A stretch of DNA of 64,000 bases, from NCBI RefSeq assembly GCF_026651855.1, contig NZ_CP093280.1, positions 2,520,001 to 2,584,000 on the forward strand, read 5' to 3'. The notes under the pieces were generated by a model. That model was not told the origin of the DNA. It made no database searches and was given only the letters and a program-made list of their open reading frames with translations. Numbering within the stretch: the stretch's first letter is position 1; every line of letters starts with the position of its first letter. The position numbers and the translations under genes were made by a program. This document shows, in pieces, positions 37,719 to 47,279 of this stretch. Source of the DNA: Pseudomonas silvicola (GTDB lineage Bacteria > Pseudomonadota > Gammaproteobacteria > Pseudomonadales > Pseudomonadaceae).

Positions 37719-39617
37719 ATGGTTCAGGCAAGTAGTCAGGCAGGCACGGGGCATTCGGCGGCCAAGCCGATCGCGATGCTGGTGGCGGCCGTCGGGGTAG
37801 TCTACGGCGATATCGGTACCAGCCCGTTGTATACCCTCAAGGAGGTGTTCTCCGGTGGCTATGGGATTCCCAGCAATCACGACGGCGTCCTGGGCATTCT
37901 GTCCCTGATTTTCTGGTCGCTGATCTGGGTGGTGTCGATCAAGTACATGCTGTTCGTGCTGCGCGCCGACAACCAGGGGGAGGGCGGCATCATGGCGCTC
38001 ACTGCGCTGGCACGGCGAGCAGCGGCGCCTTACCCCAGGTTCACGGCCATGCTGGTGGTGTGCGGGCTGATTGGCACGGCGCTGTTTTACGGCGATAGCA
38101 TGATTACCCCGGCGGTGTCGGTGCTGTCGGCCGTGGAGGGCCTGGAACTGGCGTTCGATGGCCTGGAGCACTGGGTGGTGCCGCTGGCCTTGATCGTGCT
38201 GGTAGGGCTGTTTCTGATTCAGCGCCACGGTACCGCGCGCATCGGCAAGCTGTTCGGGCCGGTGATGGTGTTGTGGTTCGTGGTGCTGGGCGTGCTCGGT
38301 GCCATTGGCATCTCCCACCAGCCTGAGGTGCTACAGGCCTTGAACCCCCTGTGGGGGGTGCGCTTTTTCATCAGTCACGCTGGTATTGCCTTCGCGGTGC
38401 TCGGCGCCGTGGTGCTGGCCCTCACCGGTGCCGAGGCGCTGTACGCAGACATGGGGCACTTTGGCCGGCGGCCCATTGCCCGGGCCTGGTTCATTCTGGT
38501 GCTGCCCGCGCTGGTGTTGAACTACTTCGGCCAGGGGGCGTTGATTCTTGCCGACCCGGAGGCAGCGCGGAACCCGTTCTACCTGCTGGCGCCGAACTGG
38601 GCGCTGCTGCCGTTGATCGTGCTGTCCACCGTGGCCACGGTTATCGCTTCACAAGCGGTGATCTCCGGTGCCTTCTCGCTGACCCAGCAGGCTATCCAGT
38701 TGGGTTACATCCCGCGCATGCACATCCAGCATACGTCCAGTGACGAGCAGGGCCAGATCTATATTGGCGCGGTGAACTGGACGCTGATGTGCGGCGTGAT
38801 CCTGCTGGTGCTTGGCTTCGAGTCTTCCGGTGCCCTGGCTTCCGCTTACGGCGTGGCGGTAACGGGGACCATGCTGATGACCACTATTCTGGTCTCGGCA
38901 GTGATGTTGCTGATGTGGAAATGGCCACCGATCTTCGCCGTCCCGTTGCTGCTCATCTGCTTGCTGGTGGACGGTATGTTCTTTGCGGCCAACGTGCCCA
39001 AGATCATTCAAGGAGGGGCATTCCCGGTACTGGCCGGTACTGTGCTGTTCATCTTGATGACCACCTGGAAGCGCGGCAAGCAACTGCTGGTGGACCGCAT
39101 CGACGAGGGCGCGTTGCCGTTGCCGATCTTCATCAGCAGTATCCGCGTGCAACCGCCGCACCGGGTGCAGGGCACCGCGGTGTTCCTCACTGCACGCTCC
39201 GACGCTGTCCCCCATGCCTTGCTGCACAACATGCTGCATAACCAGGTGCTGCATGAGCAGGTGGTGTTGCTGACCGTGGTCAACGAAGACGACCCGCGGG
39301 TGCCGGCCAACCGGCGTTTCGAGGTGGAGTCCTACGGTGAGGGCTTCTTCCGGGTCATCCTGCACTACGGTTTCATGGATGAACCGGACGTGCCGGCAGC
39401 GCTGAAGCTGTGCCACCTGGACGACCTGGATTTCAGCCCCATGCGCACCACTTACTTCCTCAGCCGCGAGACGGTCATTCCGTCCAAGCTGGTAGGCATG
39501 GCGCGCTGGCGCGAAGGGCTGTTCGCCTTCATGCTCAAGAACGCCAACGGCAACCTGCGGTTCTTCAAGCTGCCGGTGAACCGCGTGATCGAGCTGGGTA
39601 CGCAGGTGGAGATGTAA
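37719..39617 (+). CDS. kup: low-affinity potassium uptake protein Kup
   Basis: K+/H+ symporter of the KUP/HAK/KT family in the inner membrane. 632 residues: about 12 membrane segments in the first 430 residues, then a cytoplasmic C-terminal domain. [16 protein letters not shown] near the N-terminus is the signature. ATG 37719 is preferred; a TTG immediately before it is also in frame, and TAGGAG precedes both. Confidence 0.96.
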   Translation: MVQASSQAGTGHSAAKPIAMLVAAVGVVYGDIGTSPLYTLKEVFSGGYGIPSNHDGVLGILSLIFWSLIWVVSIKYMLFVLRADNQGEGGIMALTALARRAAAPYPRFTAMLVVCGLIGTALFYGDSMITPAVSVLSAVEGLELAFDGLEHWVVPLALIVLVGLFLIQRHGTARIGKLFGPVMVLWFVVLGVLGAIGISHQPEVLQALNPLWGVRFFISHAGIAFAVLGAVVLALTGAEALYADMGHFGRRPIARAWFILVLPALVLNYFGQGALILADPEAARNPFYLLAPNWALLPLIVLSTVATVIASQAVISGAFSLTQQAIQLGYIPRMHIQHTSSDEQGQIYIGAVNWTLMCGVILLVLGFESSGALASAYGVAVTGTMLMTTILVSAVMLLMWKWPPIFAVPLLLICLLVDGMFFAANVPKIIQGGAFPVLAGTVLFILMTTWKRGKQLLVDRIDEGALPLPIFISSIRVQPPHRVQGTAVFLTARSDAVPHALLHNMLHNQVLHEQVVLLTVVNEDDPRVPANRRFEVESYGEGFFRVILHYGFMDEPDVPAALKLCHLDDLDFSPMRTTYFLSRETVIPSKLVGMARWREGLFAFMLKNANGNLRFFKLPVNRVIELGTQVEM

Positions 39618-39648
39618 GGCATGGCTTGGGGGCGGCGGGGTGTCGTTC

Positions 39649-39720
39649 CCGGGCTTCGCCCGGTCCCACAGTAGGCTGCGTCCTGAGCCGTGGGGCCGGG
39701 CGGCGCTTGGGAAACGGGCC
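39649..39720. repeat. REP-like palindrome after kup
   Basis: Contains GTTCCCGGGCTTCGCCCGGTCCCAC and, facing it, GTGGGGCCGGGCGGCGCTTGGGAAAC, an imperfect inverted pair of the Pseudomonas REP type, before the shared terminator. Confidence 0.55.
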
Positions 39721-39740
39721 ACGCAGATCCCGGCAGGCAC

Positions 39741-39778
39741 AAAAAAGCCCCCGCACCTTCACCGGTACGGGGGCTTTT
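39741..39778. terminator. bidirectional terminator between kup and virJ-type gene
   Basis: AAAAAAGCCCCCGCACC...GGTACGGGGGCTTTT; convergent genes on both sides can use it. Confidence 0.85.
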
Positions 39779-39795
39779 CATTGGCCAGGCTGAAC

Positions 39796-41094
39796 TCAGT
39801 TGGCCTTGGCCACCGCTGGCTTGCCCTGCAGCTTCTCAATGGCATCGATGAGCTTCTTGGCCAGTGCCGGGTAGTCCTCATCGAAGTGATGGCCCCCCGG
39901 CAGCTTCAGGGTTTCGCCGGTGTAGGTCTTGGCGTCGGTGCAACCGGTTTCGTCGGCCTCTTCCACACCATACACGCACAGAATCTTGTTCTGCGGCATC
40001 TTGGCGATCTCGGGGCCGGTAGGCGCTTCCTTGCCAGCGTTGCCCAGCCAGCCTTCCACTTCGATTTCGAAGCTGCCACTGCGGGCGAAGGCCAGCAGGA
40101 GGACGCCGTCGATGCGCTTCTGGTCGTCGGCCGGCAGGCGGTTGTAGGTCGCCGGCAGTACGTCGGCGCCAAAGGAGTAGCCAGCCAGGATGAAGCGCTT
40201 GGTACCCCACTTCTGGCGATAGTGCAGCATCAGGGCCGACAGGTCTTCGGCGCTCTGCTCCGGGGTCTTGTGCTGCCAGTAGTAGCGCAGCATGTCGATG
40301 CCCACCACCGGGTAGCCCATCTTCGCCATCTCGCCCGCCACATCGCGGTCCAGGTCGCGCCAACCGCCGTCACCCGACAGGAACAGGGTCACGGTATCGG
40401 TGGCCTGGCCAGCCGGCACTTCCACCACGGGCATGCTCAGGGCGTCCTTGGTGTCACCTACCAGCAGTTTGGTCAGCTCATTCTTCAGCACCTGGGGCAG
40501 GTGGATGTCGTAGTCGCTGATGCTGGTCTCGGCATTGGGGGTGTCGCGCACGAACGACGCGCTGGCGTCATCCGGGTTATCGTTCCAGGCGACGATCCAG
40601 TGGCCGTGCTCGGCCTTCTTCGGCAGCGGGGTAGCGCAGCCCGGCTGTTCCAGGCTGAAGCCTACCGACACGGCCGTGGCTTTGTCGTCGGTCTGCTTGG
40701 CCAGCCAGGCCCAGGCCTCGGCGGCACCGGAGCCAATGCCGCTGAAGACGGTGACGGGGCCGTCCAGATGCTGCGCGGCGGCCTTGATGTCGTTTTCCTG
40801 CTCGTCGCAGTCGGACTTGGCCAGCAGTACCTGTACCAGTTGCGCCGAGCCGTCCTTGCTGAGGTCGGTCAGCTGCTTGTCGGTCAACGCCTGTTCGGCA
40901 GGCACCGAGAGCACCACGCGAGCCTTGATGCGAGTACCGGGGGTCACCAGGGTGGCGGTATTGCCATCATCCAGTTTCACTTGTTCCAGAAGGGGCGCGG
41001 GGGCGGGGCGGTTCATGTACCAGTAGACCGCCGCGGCGCCAGCGACCACTACCACCACGGCCGCCAGCCATTTACGCCAGTTGCGTCGAATCAT
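39796..41094 (-). CDS. VirJ/AcvB-family protein, putative aminoacyl-phosphatidylglycerol hydrolase
   Basis: 432 residues: N-terminal membrane anchor (about 10-28), then a periplasmic alpha/beta-hydrolase domain with FLSGDGGWRDLD and the nucleophile elbow GYSFGAD. The homologue PA0919 of P. aeruginosa hydrolyses alanyl-phosphatidylglycerol made by its neighbour PA0920, and AcvB of Agrobacterium acts on lysyl-PG. Here the stop/start overlap with mprF by one base supports the same synthase-hydrolase pairing. Confidence 0.88.
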   Translation of the reverse strand: MIRRNWRKWLAAVVVVVAGAAAVYWYMNRPAPAPLLEQVKLDDGNTATLVTPGTRIKARVVLSVPAEQALTDKQLTDLSKDGSAQLVQVLLAKSDCDEQENDIKAAAQHLDGPVTVFSGIGSGAAEAWAWLAKQTDDKATAVSVGFSLEQPGCATPLPKKAEHGHWIVAWNDNPDDASASFVRDTPNAETSISDYDIHLPQVLKNELTKLLVGDTKDALSMPVVEVPAGQATDTVTLFLSGDGGWRDLDRDVAGEMAKMGYPVVGIDMLRYYWQHKTPEQSAEDLSALMLHYRQKWGTKRFILAGYSFGADVLPATYNRLPADDQKRIDGVLLLAFARSGSFEIEVEGWLGNAGKEAPTGPEIAKMPQNKILCVYGVEEADETGCTDAKTYTGETLKLPGGHHFDEDYPALAKKLIDAIEKLQGKPAVAKAN

Positions 41095-43739
41095 CAGCGT
41101 TTCACCAATCCTGTCAGGCCGCCCGCGATCAGGGCGGCAGTATCAGCCAATGCCACCAGCGGATCGAGTCCGGCTGGCACGGCCATGTAACGGGGTTCCC
41201 AGTCGGGCTGGAATTTGTCCTTGAAGCGCCTCAACCCCTGGAAGTTGTAAAGCTGCTCGCCGCGGCGGAACACCATTGAACCCAGGCGCTGGGTCAGCGG
41301 TGCGCCCTTGCGTGGCTGCAGGCCCGACAACGGCACCATGCCCAGGCTGAAGCGTGCGTAACCATGACTCTTATAGTGTTGTATCAAGCCGACCATCATG
41401 AATTCCATGGTCAGCTTGGGTGCCTCGGGGTGCGCGCGCATCAGGTCGAGACTGGCCAGTTCGTGGCTGTGGGTCTCGAGCAGGTTGGCGAACGCCACGG
41501 GGCGTCCCTCGAAATGAATGATTGCAATACGAAAATGCTGCAGGTACTCCGGGCTGAAACGGCCCAGGGAGAAGCCTTTTTCCCGCACGTTCTTGCCGGT
41601 CAGCCAGGCATCGGAAATCACCTTCAGCTCGTCCAGCGGCGCTTGCCCGGCTTCGTAGATCTCCAGCGACAGACCATCGCGGCTCCCTCGGTTCCAGGTG
41701 TAGCGCAGGTCTTTCATCTCCTTGCCCTTGGCTTCCAGGTCGAACCTGACCAGGTCGACACGGGCTTCCTCACCCAGCTTGATCGCTGTCAGCCCGATGT
41801 CCATATAGAACGGCAGGTTCTCCGCCCGCACCTGGTAGAACACCGGGCGTGCGTGGTGGAAGTCGCACAGGTCACGGAACTGCCAGATCATTTCCGCGCG
41901 CTGCTGGGTCGAGCCAATGGGGTCGTACAGCGCCACCAGGCTCCGCCCGCGGCGGGCGTACATCATGAAGGCGTTGTCGTTGGGATGGAAGAGCAGGGCC
42001 TTGTCACCCGTCAGCGCCAGGCCACCGTCCGGCTGGTCGGAGGTCATCAGAATCTTCGCCGCCTTGCTCAGCTCTTCGCTGTCGGGCAAGTGAATGACCG
42101 GGCGTGCGGTGCGCAGCAGCCAGGTCAGCGCAACGATCACCAGCAGCACGGCGCTGCCCAGGGCCGAACGCAGGCCTCGTGGAGCGTCGGCATCGAGGGT
42201 GAACTGCCACCACAGTTGATGCTTGTAGGGAATATCCTGGTAGGCGAACAGCAGCAACCAGATGGAGGCGCCGACCACGCAGGCGCTGGCCATCAGGTAG
42301 AACGGTGAAAAGGGCAGCTCCAGCAAGCGGCTGGGGCGGTAGAACGAGCGGCGAAAGATCGCCAGCAGCGCGGCGGTGAGGATCAGCAGGCTGGCCTCTT
42401 CCCAGTCAAAGCCCTTGAGCAGCGATAGCAGCGCGCCCACCAGCAGCAGGGTGGTGGTCAGCATCCAGGCGGCCGACAACCGGCGGCGCAGGCCCTGGGC
42501 CAGCAGCAGGCACAACACACCGATCAGGCTGGCACCAAAGTGCGACGCATCGATCAGGCGGTGGGGAATCAGGAAGCCAAGGTGCTCCAGGCGGGTGTCG
42601 ATTTCAGGGGTGGCGCCGGAGAACAGCAGTACCACACCCGACAGGAACACCAGCAGCGCCAGAATCGGTGCGGCCATGCCTGAAGCCACGCGAATGGCCT
42701 GCTGGGCAAAGAAGAAGCGCTTGGCTTCAGTCGCCAGCAACACGATGCAGGCCAGCAGCAGTGGCAGCATCACGTAGATCAGCCGGTACAGCAGCAGTGC
42801 GGCCGCCAGGGGCGCCGCGCCCAGTTCATTGGCGAACGCCGCCAGCAGGATGGCCTCGAACACGCCGACGCCGCCGGGTACATGGCTCAGTACCCCGGCC
42901 GCCAGGGCCAGCAGGTACACCAGTACGAACGCACCGAACGGTGGTGCCTCTGGCAGCAGCAGGTACAGCACGGTAGCCGCAGCCAGCACGTCCAGTGCAG
43001 TGATCACCAGTTGCAGCAGGGTCAGGCGCACGCCCGGCAGGCGCAGGGTACGGCGGCCAACCTTGACCAGCAGGTTGTCGGCGATAGGCTGTTCGCCCAG
43101 GCGACGTCGGTAGATGCCGGCGGCCAGCAGCACGGTGAGCGCGATGACCACGCCGGCGATGGAGCCCAGCAGCCCCGGCGCCATGTGCAGGGCGGTGGAT
43201 GCGGCAGGCAGGTTGCTGAGGGTGGCCAGGGCGGCAAGCGGCGGTAGGGCGCAGCCTAGTGACAGGCTGGCGAACAGAGTCATGCGGGCCACTTCCGCGG
43301 CACCCACGCCGTGGCGGGCATACAGGCGGTAGCGTACCGAGCCGCCGGACAGCAACGACAGGCCGATGGCATTGCCAATGGCAAACGCCGTGAAGCCGCC
43401 CAGTATCAGCGTCCTGCGGGGCAGGTCGACCGCGGCATAGCGGCTGGCCGACCATTCGTAGCCCAGCAATATGACGAAACCGGCCGCGGCCGCCGCGAGG
43501 GCGCCCAGCAGCGAGCCTGTCGGAGTGCTCATGACCGAGTCATGCAGCGCGTAGATGTCCAGTTCGCTGAGCAAGTGGCGGCACGCGATCAGGGCGATGC
43601 CGAACAGCAACAGGGTCACGACCAGGCCGATGGGTTGGCGGTACTTGCTCAGCAGTTCCAGCCAGCGCATTTTGGTGGTGTTCAACGGATGTGGGGCAGT
43701 CACGGTATCAGGCATTTCTGGCGAGTCGGGGCGCATCAA
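41094..43739 (-). CDS. mprF: aminoacyl-phosphatidylglycerol synthase/flippase MprF
   Basis: 881 residues. The N-terminal half has about 14 membrane segments (flippase domain); the C-terminal half is the DUF2156 GNAT-like domain that transfers Lys or Ala from tRNA to phosphatidylglycerol (with HPNDNAFMMYARRGRSLVAL and LRYTWNRGSRDGL). The product lowers surface negative charge and sensitivity to cationic peptides. Ala or Lys specificity cannot be told here; the Pseudomonas homologue I know (PA0920) makes Ala-PG. It is the first gene of a two-gene operon with the VirJ-type hydrolase. Confidence 0.93.
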   Translation of the reverse strand: MMRPDSPEMPDTVTAPHPLNTTKMRWLELLSKYRQPIGLVVTLLLFGIALIACRHLLSELDIYALHDSVMSTPTGSLLGALAAAAAGFVILLGYEWSASRYAAVDLPRRTLILGGFTAFAIGNAIGLSLLSGGSVRYRLYARHGVGAAEVARMTLFASLSLGCALPPLAALATLSNLPAASTALHMAPGLLGSIAGVVIALTVLLAAGIYRRRLGEQPIADNLLVKVGRRTLRLPGVRLTLLQLVITALDVLAAATVLYLLLPEAPPFGAFVLVYLLALAAGVLSHVPGGVGVFEAILLAAFANELGAAPLAAALLLYRLIYVMLPLLLACIVLLATEAKRFFFAQQAIRVASGMAAPILALLVFLSGVVLLFSGATPEIDTRLEHLGFLIPHRLIDASHFGASLIGVLCLLLAQGLRRRLSAAWMLTTTLLLVGALLSLLKGFDWEEASLLILTAALLAIFRRSFYRPSRLLELPFSPFYLMASACVVGASIWLLLFAYQDIPYKHQLWWQFTLDADAPRGLRSALGSAVLLVIVALTWLLRTARPVIHLPDSEELSKAAKILMTSDQPDGGLALTGDKALLFHPNDNAFMMYARRGRSLVALYDPIGSTQQRAEMIWQFRDLCDFHHARPVFYQVRAENLPFYMDIGLTAIKLGEEARVDLVRFDLEAKGKEMKDLRYTWNRGSRDGLSLEIYEAGQAPLDELKVISDAWLTGKNVREKGFSLGRFSPEYLQHFRIAIIHFEGRPVAFANLLETHSHELASLDLMRAHPEAPKLTMEFMMVGLIQHYKSHGYARFSLGMVPLSGLQPRKGAPLTQRLGSMVFRRGEQLYNFQGLRRFKDKFQPDWEPRYMAVPAGLDPLVALADTAALIAGGLTGLVKR

Positions 43740-43959
43740 TCACCTCGTGGATTGTGCGCAACAGGATGAAGGTATCCAGTCAAGTTACCAATCCCTATAC
43801 AAAAAATAATTCGGAATATATTAACCCGTTTGACCATTTATCGGGCTCGGGCGCTTTATCTATAGGGGAAGTTTCATGTTTCTTCCACCTGGCCACGCAA
43901 GGGTGGACCACGATACGGCAGCTTTGTGCCCGAATTATTTCTGCGGCCAAACGAAAAAA

Positions 43960-43980
43960 GGCCACTCTTGCGAGTGGCCT
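43960..43980 (-). terminator. terminator of tRNA-fMet gene 1
   Basis: Minus-strand stem AGGCCACT-CGCAA-AGTGGCCT followed by a T-run; 10 bp past the tRNA 3' end. Confidence 0.85.
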
Positions 43981-43990
43981 CTTTCGTATA

Positions 43991-44067
<77 letters not shown>

Positions 44068-44080
44068 TCTGTGTGGGCGG

Positions 44081-44108
44081 ATTCTACAGCAGATCACGAG
44101 TGTGTCAA
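44081..44108 (-). promoter_or_regulatory. promoter of tRNA-fMet 1
   Basis: On the minus strand TTGACA-16 bp-TAGAAT, ending 13 bp before the tRNA 5' end. Confidence 0.85.
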
Positions 44109-44230
44109 CACTTGATTTCCCGCCGTGGCGACTTGTCGCAGTGCACGCAAGCCCTTGAACCTTCTGGATATTTCTTTCCGTGCCGAAGTGCCGGGAGTAG
44201 GGCGCCAGGGTGAAAACATGCAGAAACAAA

Positions 44231-44256
44231 AAAGGCCAATCTTTCGATTGGCCTTT
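44231..44256 (-). terminator. terminator of tRNA-fMet gene 2
   Basis: Stem AAAGGCCAAT-CTTTCG-ATTGGCCTTT with a minus-strand T-run; 9 bp past the tRNA end. Confidence 0.85.
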
Positions 44257-44265
44257 TCTGGTGTT

Positions 44266-44342
<77 letters not shown>

Positions 44343-44355
44343 TCTGTGGGGGCGG

Positions 44356-44383
44356 ATCCTACAGCAAGCAGCTAAGGTGTCAA
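44356..44383 (-). promoter_or_regulatory. promoter of tRNA-fMet 2
   Basis: TTGACA-16 bp-TAGGAT on the minus strand. Confidence 0.8.
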
Positions 44384-44482
44384 CTGTTATCTGCGTTGAT
44401 ACGTGTCTGGTCTCATGGCGGGTGGCTTTCTGGCCACAGCCGCTGCCGGGAGAGACCCGTGCAAAAATCAGGCGCAAACAAA

Positions 44483-44508
44483 AAAGGCCAATCTTTCGAT
44501 TGGCCTTT
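44483..44508 (-). terminator. terminator of tRNA-fMet gene 3
   Basis: Identical to the copy-2 terminator, shifted by 252 bp. Confidence 0.85.
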
Positions 44509-44517
44509 TCTGGTGTT

Positions 44518-44594
<77 letters not shown>

Positions 44595-44607
44595 TCTGTG
44601 GGGGCGG

Positions 44608-44635
44608 ATCCTACAGCAAGCAGCGAAGGTGTCAA
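44608..44635 (-). promoter_or_regulatory. promoter of tRNA-fMet 3
   Basis: TTGACA-16 bp-TAGGAT on the minus strand, with one spacer base differing from promoter 2. Confidence 0.8.
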
Positions 44636-44734
44636 CTGTTATCTGCGTTGATACGTGTCTGGTCTCATGGCGGGTGGCTTTCTGGCCACAGCCGCTGCCG
44701 GGAGAGACCCGTGCAAAAATCAGGCGCAAACAAA

Positions 44735-44760
44735 AAAGGCCAATCTTTCGATTGACCTTT
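44735..44760 (-). terminator. terminator of tRNA-fMet gene 4, with stem substitution
   Basis: As copies 2 and 3, but ATTGGCC is ATTGACC, changing one stem pair and weakening the hairpin slightly. Confidence 0.75.
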
Positions 44761-44769
44761 TCTGGTGTT

Positions 44770-44846
<77 letters not shown>

Positions 44847-44858
44847 TCTGTGGAGTTG

Positions 44859-44886
44859 ATTCTACAGATTTCCCCAGGCCTGTCAA
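44859..44886 (-). promoter_or_regulatory. promoter of tRNA-fMet 4
   Basis: TTGACA-16 bp-TAGAAT on the minus strand; the strongest-looking of the four together with promoter 1. Confidence 0.85.
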
Positions 44887-45106
44887 ACGTGCAAGCAGGG
44901 AAAAGTCTTTTCGTTCAATTGCTTAGGGTGCTCTCAAAGTGCCTGAAAGCCAGGCTGGCTGGGCCTTTCGGAGCTATCGAAGGGGGCTTTTTGATTGAAA
45001 AAATAAATGTGGCTGGCGCGCTGGGCGTGCCTTCTCTGCCAGGCGGGTGAGATACTGGGTACGCTTTGCAGCAAAGCGCTTCCTTATATAGACAGAACGC
45101 CGGGCC

Positions 45107-46171
45107 ATGACACAGCGCAAAATCATCCACATTGACTGTGACTGCTTCTACGCCGCCATCGAGATGCGTGACGACCCCAATCTCGCCGGCAAGCCGTTGG
45201 CGGTGGGCGGCTCGGCAGAGCGCCGTGGCGTGATAGCCACCTGCAATTACGAAGCGCGTGCCTATGGCGTGCGCTCAGCCATGTCCTCGCGCCATGCCTT
45301 GAAGCTGTGCCCGGACCTGACCATCGTCAAGCCCCGGATGGACGCCTATAAAGAAGCGTCGCGGGAAATTCACAACATCTTCCGTGAATACACCGACCTG
45401 ATCGAACCGTTGTCATTGGACGAAGCCTACCTGGACGTCTCCGAGTGCCCGCATTTTTCCGGTAGCGCCACGCGCATTGCCGAAGACATTCGCCGCAAGG
45501 TGTCGCGGCGGTTGCACATCACCGTGTCGGCGGGGGTCGCGCCCAACAAGTTCCTGGCCAAGATCGCCAGTGACTGGCGCAAGCCCAATGGGTTGTTCGT
45601 GGTGACCCCGCCCCAGGTCGAGGAGTTTGTCGCGGCCTTGCCGGTTAGCAAGCTGCACGGGGTGGGGAAGGTCACGGCCGACAAGTTGGGGCGCTTGGGT
45701 ATCAGCACCTGCCTGGAGCTGCGTGACTGGAGCAAGCTGGCGCTGGTGCGCGAATTCGGCAGTTTCGGCGAGCGGCTGTGGAGCCTGGCGCGCGGCATCG
45801 ACGAGCGGGCTGTGCACAACGACAGCCGTCGCCAGTCCATCAGCGTGGAAAATACTTATGATACCGACCTGCCCGACATTGCCGCCTGCCTGGCGAAACT
45901 GCCGGAGTTGATGGAGACCCTGGCCACGCGCATGGCGCGTATCGACAGCAGTTACAAGGCGGGCAAGCCCTTCGTCAAGGTCAAGTTTCATGACTTCAGC
46001 CAGACCACACTGGAGCAGGCTGGGGCCGGCAGGGATCTGGAAAGCTATAAGCAGTTGCTGAGCCAGGCGGTGGCGCGGGGTGGCAAACCGGTACGCTTGC
46101 TGGGAATAGGGGTGCGGTTGCAAGATGTGCGCGGGGCGCATGAACAGCTCGAGCTTTTCAGTACCACGTAG
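45107..46171 (+). CDS. dinB: DNA polymerase IV
   Basis: Y-family translesion polymerase. 354 residues. Catalytic acidic residues lie in IDCDCFYAAIEMRD (residue 8 region) and SLDEAYLDVS (about 102-111); the little-finger domain follows. The C-terminus has EQLELFS, a beta-clamp-binding motif. No convincing LexA box is present before the ATG. Confidence 0.96.
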   Translation: MTQRKIIHIDCDCFYAAIEMRDDPNLAGKPLAVGGSAERRGVIATCNYEARAYGVRSAMSSRHALKLCPDLTIVKPRMDAYKEASREIHNIFREYTDLIEPLSLDEAYLDVSECPHFSGSATRIAEDIRRKVSRRLHITVSAGVAPNKFLAKIASDWRKPNGLFVVTPPQVEEFVAALPVSKLHGVGKVTADKLGRLGISTCLELRDWSKLALVREFGSFGERLWSLARGIDERAVHNDSRRQSISVENTYDTDLPDIAACLAKLPELMETLATRMARIDSSYKAGKPFVKVKFHDFSQTTLEQAGAGRDLESYKQLLSQAVARGGKPVRLLGIGVRLQDVRGAHEQLELFSTT

Positions 46172-46312
46172 CGTGCTCACTCGAGGGGTGGCACACAAGC
46201 CTAAAGGGCCGGGCGCCAACTCGGAAAAGGGCGCCGCGGGGTTCAGGCGCTGCGCGGTGAAGCGTTCCCGCGCTTCGCCCGGTTCCACAAGGGGAGGGCG
46301 CTGAACCCTGGG
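46172..46312. repeat. REP-like sequence between convergent dinB and lipoprotein gene
   Basis: Contains GTTCCCGCGCTTCGCCCGGTTCCAC, a REP-type motif, with no gene. Confidence 0.5.
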
Positions 46313-47263
46313 TCAAATGCCAGGGTCAGCCACCAGGCGGCCGGCGTCGCGGGTCAGCGAGCGCAGGAATTGCTGTTGCAGCTCCGGATCGTTGCGGGTC
46401 AGCTCGATCAGGCTTTGCTCCAGCTCGCTGGCTTCCTCTTCCATGCCCAGGTCTGACAAGCGCTTGACCCGGTGCACCCATTGGCCAACGTCTTCGCCTT
46501 CAAGATCGTCGTAGATCAGGGCCCGCGCTTCGACCAGCTTGCCGCGCAGGTCGCTGCTCAGCCCCAGGGTGGTGTCAGCGCGAACGTTGTCGTCGGCATC
46601 CTCCACACGGATCTTCAACTGGTTGACGTTTTTCAGGTCCTGGTCGGCAAACGGGCTGTCCAGCAGGTTGACCTTGAGCACACCGTTCTTGTCGGTGGTC
46701 AGCTCATAGGTCTGCTTGCCGGATTGCACGTCCACTGGCCGTTCGCTCCAGGGCAGGCTCGTGGTTTCCACGCGCTTGTCCTTCTGCACCTGGTCCACGC
46801 CTGCCAGGTTCTGCTGGGCGCGACCGTTGGACTGCACATTCATGAACGGGTTGAGGCCGGCGAAGCCGTAACTGATCCAGTCCTTGGTGACGCTGTCGGG
46901 CAGTTGCCCGAACATGAACACGTTCAGCACATTGGCGCCGACGCCGGCCACCACCGCCACCGCGCCCAGCGGGATCTCGTAGACCTCCCGCCAGGGTTGG
47001 TAGGGCGTGAAGCGGTCGTAACGGCGGGTAACCTCGAACTCGGTGACCTCGAAGGTCTTCTGTTCGTGAATGCGCACACGCCGCTGGGGCAGTTCCAGCG
47101 ATGCCGGAGTGCCCGCGTCGATCTGCAGGCTGTGGTCGAGCAATTTGCGCTCGACCCGCTCGTCATGTTCGCTGCGCTGGGACATGTGGTTGGCACAACC
47201 ACCCAGCAACAGGGCGCCGCATAACACGGTGCCCTTCAGTTTAACGCTACTTCGCTTGGCCAT
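46313..47263 (-). CDS. putative outer-membrane lipoprotein, function unknown
   Basis: 316 residues from MAKRSSVKLKG. Signal peptide ends in lipobox LGGC (Cys about residue 23). One hydrophobic stretch around residues 100-115 (LGAVAVVAGVGANVLNVFMF) is followed by a soluble, charged C-terminal half. I do not recognise the domain. It is cotranscribed after proS with a 16-bp gap. The open frame reaches 47344, but those residues precede the signal peptide and are not expected. Confidence 0.8.
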   Translation of the reverse strand: MAKRSSVKLKGTVLCGALLLGGCANHMSQRSEHDERVERKLLDHSLQIDAGTPASLELPQRRVRIHEQKTFEVTEFEVTRRYDRFTPYQPWREVYEIPLGAVAVVAGVGANVLNVFMFGQLPDSVTKDWISYGFAGLNPFMNVQSNGRAQQNLAGVDQVQKDKRVETTSLPWSERPVDVQSGKQTYELTTDKNGVLKVNLLDSPFADQDLKNVNQLKIRVEDADDNVRADTTLGLSSDLRGKLVEARALIYDDLEGEDVGQWVHRVKRLSDLGMEEEASELEQSLIELTRNDPELQQQFLRSLTRDAGRLVADPGI

Positions 47264-47279
47264 GGTTTCTCGCGTCTGA

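Noticed and set aside
45060-45106. LexA box before dinB
   Set aside because: CTGGGTACGCTTTGCAG has an 11-bp spacer, and TTCCTTATATAGACAG lacks the left CTG; neither fits CTG-N10-CAG.
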